Source of the DNA: Prorocentrum cordatum
Lineage: Eukaryota; Sar; Dinophyceae; Prorocentrales; Prorocentraceae
Reading direction: 5' to 3'
NCBI GenBank assembly: GCA_963575745.1
Contig: CAUYUJ010003905.1
Span: forward strand, 1 to 64,000
Length of the DNA: 64,000 nucleotides
Both the position numbers and the translations under genes were made by a program. A model generated the notes under the pieces. That model was given only the letters and a program-made list of their open reading frames with translations, was not told the DNA's origin and ran no database searches. Positions 19,108 through 30,506 of this stretch are shown here, in pieces (the first letter of the stretch is position 1; every line of letters starts with the position of its first letter).

Positions 19108-20667
19108 TTCACGCTCGCCATCTTGATCTCAGCTCGATCGGATAACTTTCAAGGCCAAGAAGCACACTGGCGGGATCGGGCGTTTCCAGTCATTTTGATA
19201 CGCGTTGTCAGTATGTTGCACTTAACTTTAGCTGTAGAACAGCTACAAAGCTGGTAAGCACAGCTATCGCACTGAGAATCATGAGGCGCGTTCGCCTGTT
19301 GAATACATAGGTCTGAACCCGATCTGCTAGCCGAGCTAGGTCTGTAAACCTATTCGTATTTTCTCTTTAAATCGAGCTGTAGGGCAGCTACAGTGCTGGT
19401 AAGCACACCTATCGCACTCAGAATCATCAGGCGCGTTCGCCTGTCGAATCCATAGGTCTGAACTCGGTCTGCTAGCCGAGCTAGGCCCGCAAACCTATTC
19501 GTATTATTCGAGTCAACTTGATACGCGTTGTCGGTATTTTCTACTCAACTAGAGCTGTAGGGCAGCTACAGTGCTGGTAAGCACACCTATCGCACTCAGA
19601 ATCATCAGGCGCGTTCGCCTGTTGAATCCATAGGTCTGAACTCGGTCTGCTAGCCGAGCTAGGTCCGCAAACCTATTCGTATTATTCGAGTGAACTTGAT
19701 ACGCGTTGTCGGTATTTTGTACTTAATTCGAGCTGCAGGGCAGCTACAGAGCTGAAAAGCACACCTATCGCACTCATAATCATTCGGCGCGTTCGCTTGT
19801 CGAATCCATAGGTCTGAACTCTGTCTGCTAGTCGAGCTAGGTCCGCAAATCTATTTGTATTAGTCGAGTCATCTTGACAAACACTCTCGGTATTTTCTGT
19901 ACTTAACTCGAGCTGTAGGCAGCTACAGAGTCTACAGTCACAGAAATCGATTGAGAATCACCGGGCGCGTTTGTCTGTTGTATCGAGAGTTCTGAACTCG
20001 GCCTGCTGCTCGAGCTAGATTCGCAGAACTATTCGTATTGTCCGAATCATCGTTAAAAGTGCTCTCAATTTTCTGCACTCAACTTGTGCTGGGGGAGGGC
20101 TACAGTGCTGCGGGTTATAGAAATCGATTTGCACACACCAGGCGCGTTTGTTGGTCGATTCGAGAGCTCAGAACTTGGTCTGCTGCTCGAAACAGGTCTG
20201 CGAAACTATTATATTATTCGAGTCATCCTGAGAGATGCTGTCGGTTTTCTGCACTTAACTCGGGCTGTAGGGGGGCTGCAGGGCTGGTAATCACATGAGT
20301 CGATTCGCAGACATCAGACGCGTCCGCCACTCGAAAAACCGCGCGCCGGGCAAGAAAACGCCGCGAAAAAATCGCAAGCGTTTCCCCCGCTCAGCGTGGA
20401 TTTCCATTTCGAGAGAAATCAACGCGCCCTCGGGATCACGCGCTGGACAGGAAAACGCCGGCGAAAAATTCGCGAGCGTTTCCCCCTCGAGGTCTGAACT
20501 CGGTCTGATCAGACGCGTCCGCTTGTCGCATTCAGAGGTTAAAAAATATTCACTATGAGTCAGAACGTTGGTAGGTGCTCTCGGTTTTCTCAACTTAAGT
20601 CGAGCTTGGAAGCTCTACGAGTTCCCCGGCGGTAACCAAGGTTGACGGTTTACCGCCGGCGCCCAGT
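19108..20667 (+). repeat. Family B composite, copy 9, with insertion
   Basis: Starts in the CTCGCCATCTTGATC block; seven or more monomers, then tail hairpin 20608-20667. A foreign GC-rich ~160-bp segment interrupts the last monomer at 20328-20487. Confidence 0.8.
20328..20487. repeat. Foreign insertion with internal duplication
   Basis: Between CGTCCGCC and the resumed AGGTCTGAACTCGG there are two diverged copies of one phrase (GAAAACGCCGCGAAAAAATC.. and GAAAACGCCGGCGAAAAATT..), each ending GCGTTTCCCCC. It matches nothing else in the window. Confidence 0.6.
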
Positions 20668-20970
20668 TTCTCGAAACATGGATTTTTTTTTTTTTTTTTT
20701 TTTTTTTTTCGTGTCGACATGAAGTTGGTTCCGCCAAGTGCTTCGATAATAAAAGTGCGCCTACAAGTGCTCATACTAAGACAGAGACGCCCACATAGTC
20801 GTTTACAGGTCCGCAAAATTTGCAATCTAAAAATGAATTGTCAAATGTATTCGAAAAAATTGCAAAGCCATCCAAAAAATGTCACATTGTCTCTTTTGGT
20901 CGGGTCGGCCAACTAGCTCCACCCCGCGCCGGAATTCCTCTAGCTCATCGATGCCGAAGAGCTCTACGAG
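20668..20970 (-). repeat. Family C copy, inverted, with poly-T
   Basis: Reverse-complement C element. Its A-rich stretch appears as T27 at 20683-20709. It runs to the inverted head ending GAGCTCTACGAGGTA at about 20974. Confidence 0.75.
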
Positions 20971-21240
20971 GTACTGGTAGAGCTTCTCTCAGTTGCTGGA
21001 AGCTTACGAGTAACTCGTAGAGCTTCTCTGGGCTAGATGCTGGAAGCTTAAGAGCAATACCTCGTAGAAGGTTGTTGCTCGAAGCTCGGGAGTCACTCGT
21101 AGAGCTTCCCTTAGCAAGCCATTGCTGGAAGCTTACGAGTAACTCGTAGAGCCTTCCTCAGCAAGTTATAACTCGTAGAGATTCCTTTCGCAAGTCATTG
21201 CTGGAAGCATACGAGTAACTCGTAAAGCTTCCCGCAGATT
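20971..21240 (+). repeat. Tandem array of B-head hairpins
   Basis: Five or six copies of a ~45-60 bp unit, ACTCGTAGAGCTTCC..(inner stem)..GGAAGCTTACGAGT, without the rest of the B element. Arm and loop sequences vary (GCAAGCCATTGC, GCAAGTCATTGC, GGGCTAGATGC). Confidence 0.75.
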
Positions 21241-21833
21241 CCCGGATAGCCTCTTGGGCTAAGTAGGGTTGTGAGGGAAGAAGCCGGCGGGTGCGCGTAC
21301 GCCGCCGCGCCCTTCCGCCCACTGCTCCACGTACCTCGTAGGGCTCTTCGGTATCGATAAGACAGACGAATTTGGGCGCGGGGTACAGCTAGTTGGCCAA
21401 TCCGGCCCGGACGGACAATGTGGTAAGGGGTCGGTTTTTCAGAGATGGCGAGAGATACCTCGTAGACTCTTCCTTGGGTCCTCGGGTTCCGGAGCGTGTC
21501 CCGGAGCGCCTGTTCCAATGCGTTTCCATAGAACGCGCCCTAGAGGCCTCGCGAAGCTTCCGGGCAGTGTGCCCCCATGCGCGCAGGCGCGCATGGAAGC
21601 GTCGCTCTCAGCGCTTCAGAAGCGCGCCAGGCAAGCTTTCCAGAGTCACCACGCACATGTACAGCCTTTCAGAGGCCCTCCAGGCAAGCCCTCCAGTACC
21701 AGCACGCGCCTTTGCAGCGTGCTTGAGACTAGCCCACATGCACCGATCTCACACGAGAGCAGGAACACGCGTGGCGGCAGAGTTGCGCTTGCGCGACGAG
21801 ACGCGTCCGTGCGCGCGTCTCACGCTATCCGGG
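21241..21833 (+). mobile_element. Family E TIR element, copy 1
   Basis: Bounded by perfect 10-bp inverted ends CCCGGATAGC (21241-21250) and GCTATCCGGG (21824-21833). The interior is GC-rich with no recognised gene. It contains a nested C-head fragment at about 21333-21475. Probably non-autonomous. Confidence 0.65.
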
Positions 21834-21844
21834 TTTTAGACGAG

Positions 21845-22774
21845 AACAGGTAGTTGCTGGAAGCTTAAGAGTCATTTCGGTGCGCTGGAGAGCTAGTTGG
21901 TAAGAAAAATCTCGACGGACCTTTTGCTGACTTTTGGTCGGTTGAAAATTTTGTTCCCGAGATTCAAACATCGTTAGAGCTCCTAGTATTTTTCTGACCA
22001 TATTCGATCTTATTCGCGCTCGCGATCTTGATTTTAGCTTGATCGGGTAAATATTGCTGCAAAAAATTGCGACGAGATCGGCTGTTTCGAGTTATCTCGA
22101 TACGCGTTGTGGTTTGTACTAACTCGACCTGTAGGGCAGCTACAGAGCTCATTCTCACAGAAATCGATTGCGAATCATCAGGCGTGTTCGTCTGTTACAT
22201 CTAGAGGTCTGAACTCGTGCCGCCTGAGCTAGATTCGCGAAAGTATTCGTTTTGTTGGAGTCATCTCGAGAGATGCCGACCGTTTTCTGCACTGAACTCG
22301 GGCTGTACGAGGGCTAGAGGGCTCGTACTGACATGAATCGATGGGGAGACATCAGGCGCGTGCGCCTGTCGGATCCAGAGTGGTGTCCTGCCTGAAGGTT
22401 CGCAAAAGTATTCGTATTTGAATCACATTGAGAGGTGCTGTCCGTTTTCCGCACTTAACTCGAGCTGTAGGGGGGATGCAGGGCTGGTAATCACTGGCAT
22501 CGATTCCGAGATGAACTCGGTCTGATACTCGAGCTAGATGCGCGAAACTATTGGTATTTTTGCAGTGATCTTGAGAGCTGCTGTCGGTTTTCGCACGTAA
22601 CTCGGGCTGTAGGAGCTCGTGCGCACAGAAAACGATCCAGAAGCATGAGGGGCGTCAATCGTTTAGGTAGGAAAACTATTCGTTCTCTGCAATTCTTTTC
22701 GACATTATATATGCTCAGGAAGCTCTACGAGTCCCCCGGCGGCAAGGAAGGTCGACGGTTTACTGGCGCCCAGT
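21845..22774 (+). repeat. Family B composite, copy 10
   Basis: Starts TTGCTGGAAGCTTAAGAG and uses the TTTCTGACCATATTCG variant of the constant block. Tail hairpin 22718-22774 has decayed to GGCGGCAAGG../..TACTGGCG. Confidence 0.75.
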
Positions 22775-23264
22775 AATTCCGGGGCGCTGAAGAGCTAGTT
22801 GGCAAGAAAAATCTCGACGGACCCTTTCGTGACTTTTGGTCGGTTGAAAATTTGGTTCATGAAATTCAACCATTCGTTAGAGCTCTAGTATCCATAATAT
22901 TCGATATTATGCCGTGCTCGCCATCTTGATCTCAGCTCGATTGGGTACCTTTCACTGCCAAAAGCACGCGATGACGGTTTTCTGAACATAAGTCGAGCTT
23001 CAGAGCTACAGAGCTGGTAAGCACAGCTAATCGATCCAGAATGATCAGGCGCGTTCGCCTGTTCAACCCAGAGGTCTGAACTCGGTCTGCTAGCCGAGCT
23101 AGGTCCGCACACCTATTCGTATTATTCGAGCCATCTCGAGAGACGCTCTCGGTTTTCTGTACTTAACTCGAGCTCTAAAGAGCTGGTGCGTACAGAACTT
23201 GGCAGTGTCGAGCACCCGGAGAGCGAAGAGACCGTCGGGAAGGGGAAATTGCTAGCGTCCAAAA
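22775..23264 (+). repeat. Family B composite, copy 11, cut by family E
   Basis: Head from AATTCCGGGGCGCTG and one or two monomers, stopping near 23190. About 75 bp of E-like flank (CACCCGGAGAGCG, GCGTCCAAAA) follows. Confidence 0.65.
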
Positions 23265-23600
23265 CCCGGAGAGCAGGAGGCCCTTGGGGACGGGAAATCT
23301 TTCCTAGACAGCTCCCTGGAGCGCTCGTGAAGCGCTTCCAAGGCACCGCCAGGCACGCCCCCATGCACGTTCCGGCACACGTGGACGCGTGCCTTCCTGC
23401 AATGCTCTTTCAAACCCTTCTGGGGCGCCTGCAGAGCACTGTCAACCCTTTGTGAAGCGACCCTGCATTGCTGCGGACCCGCTGCCAGGCCGCGCGAGTT
23501 GCTGCGGGGATCGTGGGGCGGCGGAGATGGGCTGCTGGCGGGCACCACCACCGTCCGGCTTCTAATCTAAAACCCTTTAGCTCTCAGAGAGCTCCCCGGG
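23265..23600 (-). mobile_element. Family E TIR element, copy 2, inverted
   Basis: Ends CCCGGAGAGC (23265-23274) and GCTCCCCGGG (23591-23600). The block CCGGCTTCTAATCTAAA near 23547 is the reverse complement of a block at 46605-46630 in copy 3, which fixes the orientation. No gene recognised. Confidence 0.65.
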
Positions 23601-24164
23601 AATAACTCGTAGAGCTTCCCAAAGCAAGCTATTGCTGGAAGCTTAAAAGTAATTCCGGGGACATCTACAAAGCTGGTGAGCACAGCTAATCGATTCAGAA
23701 TGATCAGGCGCGTCCGCCTGTCGAATCCAGAGCTCTGAACTCTGTTTGCTGCCCGAACTAGCTCCGCGAAACTATTCGTATTGTTCGAGTCATCCTCAGA
23801 GGTGCTGTGGGTTTCCTGCACTTAGCTCGGTCTGTAGGGGGGGCTGCAGAGCTGGTAATCACAGGAATCGATTCAGAGACATCAGACGCATATGCAGACG
23901 TCTGAACTCGGTCTGATACTCGAGCTAGGTTTGCCAAACACTTCGTATTGTTCGAGTCATCTCGAGAGGTGCTGTCGATTTACGCACGTAACTCGGGCTG
24001 AAGGAAAGCTACAGAGCTCGTACAGAAGACAATCCAGAAGCATCGGGGGCGTTAGGCTGTTGCATCCGAGAGGTCTGAAATTGCTTGGGCTGAAAAACTA
24101 TTTGTTCTGTGTTACGAGTCCCCCGGCGGTAAGAAAGGTTGACGGTTTACCGCCGGCGCCCAGT
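23601..24164 (+). repeat. Family B composite, copy 12, short
   Basis: The head hairpin (AGCAAGCTATTGCT) runs directly into monomers, skipping the constant block. The tail hairpin ends at 24164 and lacks the GGAAGCTC arm. Confidence 0.7.
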
Positions 24165-24586
24165 TGCTGGAAGCGAAAAAGAGTAATACCTTGTAGAGCT
24201 CTTCGTTATCGATGAGCTAGAGGAATTCCGGCGCGGGGTGGAGCTAGTTGGCCCGCCGGGCCAGAAAGGACAATGTGAGAACTTTTGGGTGGTTTTGCGA
24301 ATATTTGGAAGATATTTAACCACTCATTTTGAGAAAGCAGATTTTTTGCACCTGTGGACGACTATGAGGGCCTCTGCGTCTTAATATGAGCTCTCTAGAT
24401 GCATTTTTACTATCAAATCACTTGGCGAAACCAACTTTATGTCGACCTGAAAAAAATCATGTTTTCTCTTTTTTGAGAAATGCTTCCAGAAGCCCTCTAT
24501 TTTGATGCTGAGCACTCTTACGCGTGCAAGGAGCCCTACGAGGTTCCCGGCGGTGACCAGGTTGACGGTTCACCGCCGGCGCCAGT
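24165..24586 (+). repeat. Family C, full length
   Basis: A B-head scrap (to 24187) is followed by a complete C element with terminal hairpin 24530-24586 (left arm mutated to GGAGCCCTACGAGG). Confidence 0.75.
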
Positions 24587-25748
24587 AGCTCGTAGAGCCT
24601 TCCCTTAGCCAGTTATTGCTGGAAGCTAAGAGTAATTCCGAGGCGCTGGAGAGCTAGTTGGCAAGAAAAATCTCGACTAACGTTTTGACGACTTTTGCTC
24701 GGTTGAAAATTTTGTTCTCGAAATTCAACCATTCGTTAGAGCTCTAGTATTTTTTCCCGTGATATTCGATCTTATTTCCGCTTGCCATTCTGATTTCAGC
24801 TCGATCGGGTAGCTTTTATTGCCAAAGAGCACACGGGCGGGATCGGCTGTTTCGGGTCATCTTGACACGCGATGACGGTTTTCTGAACATAACTCGAGCT
24901 TTAGGACAGCTACAGAGCTGGTAAGCACATCTAATCGATTCAGAATGATCAGGCGCGTTCGCCCGTTGAAGCAAGAGGTCTGAACTCGGTCTGCTAGCCG
25001 AGCTAGGTCCGCAAACCTATTCGTATAATTCAAGTCATCTTGACAGACGCTCTCGGTTTTCTGTACTTAACTCGAGCTACAGGACATCTACAGAGGTGAT
25101 ACGTACAGAATCTGATTCAGAATTATCAGTCGCCGTTGTCTGTTGAATCCAGAGCTCTGAACTCGGTCTGCTGGCCGATCTAGAATCGCGAAACTATTCG
25201 TATTGTTCGAGTCATCTTGAGAGATGCTGTCGGTTCTCTGCACTCAACTCGGACTGTGGGGGGGCTGCATGGCTGGTAATCACTGGAATCGATTCGGAGA
25301 CATCAGGTGCGTCCGCCTTTCGAATGTAGAGCTCGGAAATCTGTCTGCTGCCGAGTCCGCGAAACTATTATTGTTCGAGCCATCCTGAGGTGCTGTCGGT
25401 TTCCTGCACTTAACGCGGGCTGTCTGCAGGGCTGGTAATCACAGGAATCGATTCAGAGACATCAGACGCGTCCGCCTGTCGCATGCAGAGGTCTGAACTC
25501 GGTCTGATACGAGCTAGGTTTGCCAAACTATTCGTATTGTTCGAGTCATCTTGAGAGGTGCTGTCGATTTACGCGCTGTAGGAGAGCTACAGAGCTCGGA
25601 CAGAAGACAATCCAGAAGCATCGGGGGCGTTCGGCTGTTAGATCGGAGAGGTCTGAAGTGTAATTTTTTTCGACATTACATGTTGTCAGGAAGCTCTACG
25701 AGTCCCCCGGCGGTAACGAAGGTTGACGGTTTACCGCCGGCGCCCAGT
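24587..25748 (+). repeat. Family B composite, copy 13
   Basis: Head inner stem AGCCAGTTATTGCTGG. About five monomers, and tail hairpin 25689-25748. Confidence 0.8.
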
Positions 25749-26890
25749 TCCGGGGCGCTGGAGAGCTAGTTGGCAAGAAAAATCTCGACGGACCTTTTGG
25801 TGACTTGGTCGGTTGAAAATTTTGTTCTCAAAATTCAGCCATTCGTTAGAGCTCTAGTATTTTTTCCCGTGATATTCGATCTTATTCCCGCTCGCCATCT
25901 TGATCTCAGCTCGATCGGGTACCTTTTACTGCCAAAAAGCGTCCGGGCGGGATCGGCCATTTCGAGTCATCTCGATACGCGGTGTCGGTTTTCTCAAGAT
26001 AACTCGAGCTTCAGGACAGCTACAGAGCTGGTAAGCACAGCTAATCGACTCAGAATGATCAGACGCGTTCGCCTGTTGAACCCAGAGGTCTGAACTCGGT
26101 CTGCTAGCCCAGCTAGGTTAGCAAACCAGACGCTCTCGGTTTTCTCTACTTAACTCGAGCTACAGGACAGCTACAGAGCTGATACGTACAGAATCTGATT
26201 CAGAATGATCAGCGACCGTTGTCTGCTGAATCCAGAGCTCTGAACTCGGTCTGCTGCCCGATCTAGAATCGCGAAACTAGTCGTATTGTTCGAGTCATCT
26301 TGAGAGATGCTGTCGGTTCTCTGCAATTAACTCGGGCTGTAGGGGGGCTACAGTGCTGGTGGTGACAGCAATCGATTTGAAGACATCCGGCGCGTCCGCC
26401 TGTGAAATCCAGAGCTCGGAACTCGGTCTGCTGCCCGAACTCGGTCCGCGAAACTGTTCGTATTGTTCGAGTCATCCTGAAAGATGCTGTCGGCTTTCTG
26501 CACTTTACTCGGGCTGTAGGGGGGCTGCAGGGCTGGTAATCACAGGAATCAATTCGGAGACATCAGACGCGTCCGCCTGTTGCATTCAGAGGTCTGAACT
26601 CGGTCGATACTCGAGCTGGGTTTGCCAAACTATTCGTTTTGTTCGAGTCATCTTGAGAGGTGCTGTCGATTCACGCACGTAACTCGGGCTGTAGGAGAGC
26701 TACAGAGCTCGTACAGAAGACAATCCAGAAGCATCGGGGGGCCTTCGGCTTTTGCATCGAGAGGTCGGAAATCGGTTGGGCTGAAAAAGTATTCGTTCTC
26801 TGCAATGTTTTTCGACATTATATATTGTCAGGAAGCTCTAGGAGTCCCCCGGCGGTAACAAAGGTTGACGGTTTACCGCCGGCGCCCAGT
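25749..26890 (+). repeat. Family B composite, copy 14
   Basis: Begins TCCGGGGCGCTGG after ..CCCAGT; tail hairpin 26831-26890. Open frames up to 109 codons follow the 60-codon satellite period and are not genes. Confidence 0.8.
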
Positions 26891-27000
26891 AATACCTCGT
26901 AGAGCTCTTCGGCATCGATGAGCTAGAGGAATTCGGGCGCGGGGTGGAGCTAGTAACTCGTAGAGCTTCCCTTAGCAAGTTGTAGCTGGAAGCTAAGAGT
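26891..27000 (+). repeat. C-head and B-head fragments
   Basis: A C head (to GGAGCTAGT, 26952), then a B-head hairpin with mismatched inner stem AGCAA/TAGCT, an intermediate between the two paired states seen elsewhere. Confidence 0.65.
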
Positions 27001-27402
27001 AATACCTCGTAGAGCTCTTCGTTATCGATGAGCTAGAGGAATTCCGGCGCGGGGTGGAGCTAGTTGGTCGACCCGACCAGAAAGGACAAAGTGGTGATTT
27101 TGGGTCGTTTTTGCGCAGATTTGAAAGATATTCGACCATTCATTGTGAGAAAGCAGATTTTTTACGCCGAGCATTGGCATGTGAACTCCTCTCAGACAGC
27201 AGCTCAGCTCTGCCGATGCATTTTCTTGAGAGTTGACTTCCCGGGACTGAGCGAATTTTGAACATCGAAAAATCGAAAATGAAGGTTTCCGAAAAATCTT
27301 TATTTTTTGACACTACTTCGATTCTCAGCACTCTTACCAGTGTAAGGAGCTCTACGAGGTTCCCGGCCGTGACTAGGTTGACGGTTCACCGCCGGCGCCA
27401 GT
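27001..27402 (+). repeat. Family C, divergent interior
   Basis: The C head and first half are followed by an unusual middle (GGCATGTGAACTCCTCTCAG). Terminal hairpin 27346-27402. Confidence 0.75.
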
Positions 27403-28415
27403 TCCGGGGCGCTGGAGAGCTAGTTGGCAAGAAAAATCTCAACGGACGTTTTGACGACTTTTGCTCGGTTGAAAAATTTTGTTCTCGCAATTCAAGCATT
27501 CGTTAGAGCTCCAGTATTTTCCCCCGTGATATTCGATCTCATTCCCGCTCGCCAGCTTGATCTCAGCTCGATCGGGTACCTTTTACTGCCAAAAAGCACA
27601 CTGGCGGGATTGGCCGTTTCGAGTCATCTTGTCGCGCGCTGTCGGTTTTCTCAAGATAACTCGAGCTTTAGGACAGCTACAGAGCTGGTAAGCACATCTA
27701 ATCGATTCAGAATGATCAGGCGCGTTCGCCTGTTGAACCCAGAGGTCTGAACTCGGTCTGCTAGCCGAGCTAGGTCCGCAAACCTATTCGTATTATTCGA
27801 GTCATCTTGACAGACGCTCTCGGTTTTCTGTACTTAACTCGAGCTACAGGACATCTACAGAGCTTGTACGTACAGAATCTGATTCAGAATCATCAGTGGC
27901 CGTTGTCTGTTGAATCCAGAGCTCTGAACTCGGTCTCCTGCCCGATCTAGAATCGCGAAACTATTCGTATTGTTCGAGGTGCGTCCGCCTTTCGAATCCA
28001 GAGCTCTGAACTCTGTCTGCTGCCGAGTCCGCAAAACTATTTAGGGGGGCTGCAGGGCTGGTAATCACAGGAATCGATTCAGAGACATCAGACGCGCCCG
28101 CCTGTCGCATGCAGAGGTCTGGACTCGGTCTGATACTCGAGCTAGGTTTGCCAAACTATTCGTATTGTTCGAGTCATCTTGAGAGGTGCTGTCGATTTAC
28201 GCACGTAACTCGGGCTGTAGGAGAGCTACAGAGCTCGTACAGAAGACAATCCAGAAGCATCGGTGGCGTTCGGCTGTTACATCGGAGACGTCTGAAATTG
28301 CTTGGGCTGAAAAACTATTTTTTCAGTGTATTTTTTCCGACACTACATGTTGTCAGGAAGCTCTACGAGCCCCCCGGCGGTAACGAAGGTTGACGGTTTA
28401 CCGCCGGCGCCCAGT
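27403..28415 (+). repeat. Family B composite, copy 15
   Basis: Starts TCCGGGGCGCTGG; one monomer is collapsed near 27980-28035. Tail hairpin 28356-28415. Confidence 0.8.
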
Positions 28416-28707
28416 TGGCCGACCTGGCCCCGACGGACAATGTGCGAACTTTGGGTCGGTTGGACGAACTTTGTGAGAGATTTGAACATTCGTTCTAAGA
28501 ACCGGTATTTTTCGCAGCTGTAGTGGGTTGTTCCGCGTCTGCTCATGAATTCTCAGGTCCGTAGCTGCAGTTTTTCCATTAAAACACTTGGCGGAACCGT
28601 CGTTCGCTGACAACTAGAAAAACTTCCTCTAAGCAGCGCCGTGCGAGGAAAGAGCTCTACGAGGCTCGCGGCGGTAACCTGGTTGACGGTTTACCGCCGG
28701 CCCCAGT
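28416..28707 (+). repeat. Family C, 5'-truncated, CCCCAGT subtype
   Basis: Starts TGGCCGACCTGGCCCC and ends with hairpin 28650-28707 (GTAACC/GGTTTACC). Confidence 0.75.
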
Positions 28708-29681
28708 TCCGGGGCGCTGGAGAGCTAGTTGGCAAGAAATATCTCGACTGACCTTTTGGTGACTTTTGGTCGGTTGAAAATTTTGTTCTCGAAATTCCTC
28801 AATTCGTTTGAGTTCTAGTATTTTTTCCCGTGATATTCGATCTTATTCCCGCTCGCCGTCTCGATCTCAGCTCGATCGGGTACCTCTTACTGCCAAAAAG
28901 CACACTGGCGGGATTGGCCGTTTCGAGTCATCTTGTCGCGCGCTGTCGGTTTTCTCAAGATAACTCGAGCTTCAGGACATCTAAAGAGCTGGTAAGCAGA
29001 GCTTATCGATTCAGAATGATCAGGCGCGTTCGCCAATTGAACCCAGAGATCTGAACTCGGTCTGCTAGCCGAGCTAGGTCCGCAAACCTATTCGTATTAT
29101 TCGAGTCATCTTGACAGACGCTCTTGGTTTTCTGTACTTAACTCGAGCTACAGGACAGCTAGAGAGCTGATATGTACAGAATCTGATTCAGAATCATCAG
29201 TGGCCGTTGTCTGTTGAATCCAGAGCTCTGAAATCGGTCTGCTGCCCGATCTAGAATCGCGAAACTATCTGTATTGTTCGAGTCATCTTGAGAGATGCTG
29301 TCGGTTCTCTGCACTTAACTCGTGCTGTAGGGGGGCTGCATGGCTGGTAATCACTGGAATCGATTTGAAGACATCAGGCGCGTCCGCCTGTCGAATCCAG
29401 AGCTCCGAACTCTGACTGCTGCCCGAACTAGGTTCGCGAAGCTAGCCGTATTGTTGGAGTCAACCTGAGAGGTGCTGTGGGTGTCGATTTACGCACGTAA
29501 CTCGGGCTGTAGGAGAGCTACAGAGCTCGTGCAGAAGACAATCCAGAAGCATCGGGGGCGTTCGGCTGTTGCATCCGAGAGGTCTGAAATTGCTTGGGCT
29601 GAAAAACTATTTTATATGTGTACTTTTTTTCGACATTACATGTTGTCAGGAAGCTCTACGAGTCCCCCGGCGGCGCCCAGT
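28708..29681 (+). repeat. Family B composite, copy 16, hairpin deleted
   Basis: A normal head and monomers, but the tail (29649-29681) reads CCCCCGGCGGCGCCCAGT. The loop and right arm between two GGCGG-like words are gone, a clean loss of the hairpin. Confidence 0.8.
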
Positions 29682-30144
29682 AATTCCGGGGCGCTGGAGA
29701 GCTAGTACCTCGTAGAGCTCTTCGTCGTCGATGAGCTAGAGGAATACCTCGTAGAGCTTTTCATTATCGATGAGCTAGAGGAATTCCGGCGCGGGGTGGA
29801 GCTAGTTGGCCGACCCGGCCAGAAAGGACAAAGTGATAACTTTTGGGTGGTTTTGCAAAAAATAGAAGGATATTTGACAATTCATTTTGAGAAAGCAGAT
29901 CTTTCGCACCTGTAAACGACTATGAGGGCCTCTCTGTCTTAATATGAGCTCTGTAGGCGCCCTTTTACTATCGAAACACTTGGGGGAACCAACTTTGCAT
30001 CGACATGGAAAAAAATGAATTTCTCCCTTTTTCGAGAAATTCTCCCAGAAGCTCTCTTTTTCGACTCTGAGCACTCTTACGCGTGGAAGAGCTCTACGAG
30101 GTTCCCGGCGGTGACCAGGTTGACGGTTCACCGCCGGCGCCAGT
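29682..30144 (+). repeat. B-head scrap, C-head scrap and full C element
   Basis: A B head to 29705, a broken C head, then a complete C from about 29748 to hairpin 30088-30144. Confidence 0.75.
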
Positions 30145-30506
30145 TCTGGCGCGGGGTGGAGCTAGTTGGTCGACCCGACCAGAAAGGACAAAGTGGTAAC
30201 TTTTGGGTGGTTTTGCGAATATTTGAAAGATATTGGACAATTCATTTTGAGAAAACAGATTTTTCGCACCTGTAGTGGGTTATGCGGCGCTCGCCAGTAA
30301 TATTTCCAGGTCCGTAGGTACAGTATTACTATCCCAACACTTGGAGGAACCGACGTTCGGTAAAAACAGAAAAACGTGATTTTTCGTTTTTTTCGTTTCT
30401 CGCTCCAGAAGCTTTCTTGATGTATTACGAGAAGCGCGGTGTGAGGAAAGAGCTCTACGAGGGTCCTGGCGGTATCCTGGTTGACGGTTTACCGCCGTTT
30501 TCCAGT
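30145..30506 (+). repeat. Family C, TTTCCAGT subtype
   Basis: Starts TCTGGCGCGGGGTGG. Terminal hairpin 30450-30506 reads GGCGGTATCC/GGTTTACCGCC. Confidence 0.75.
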
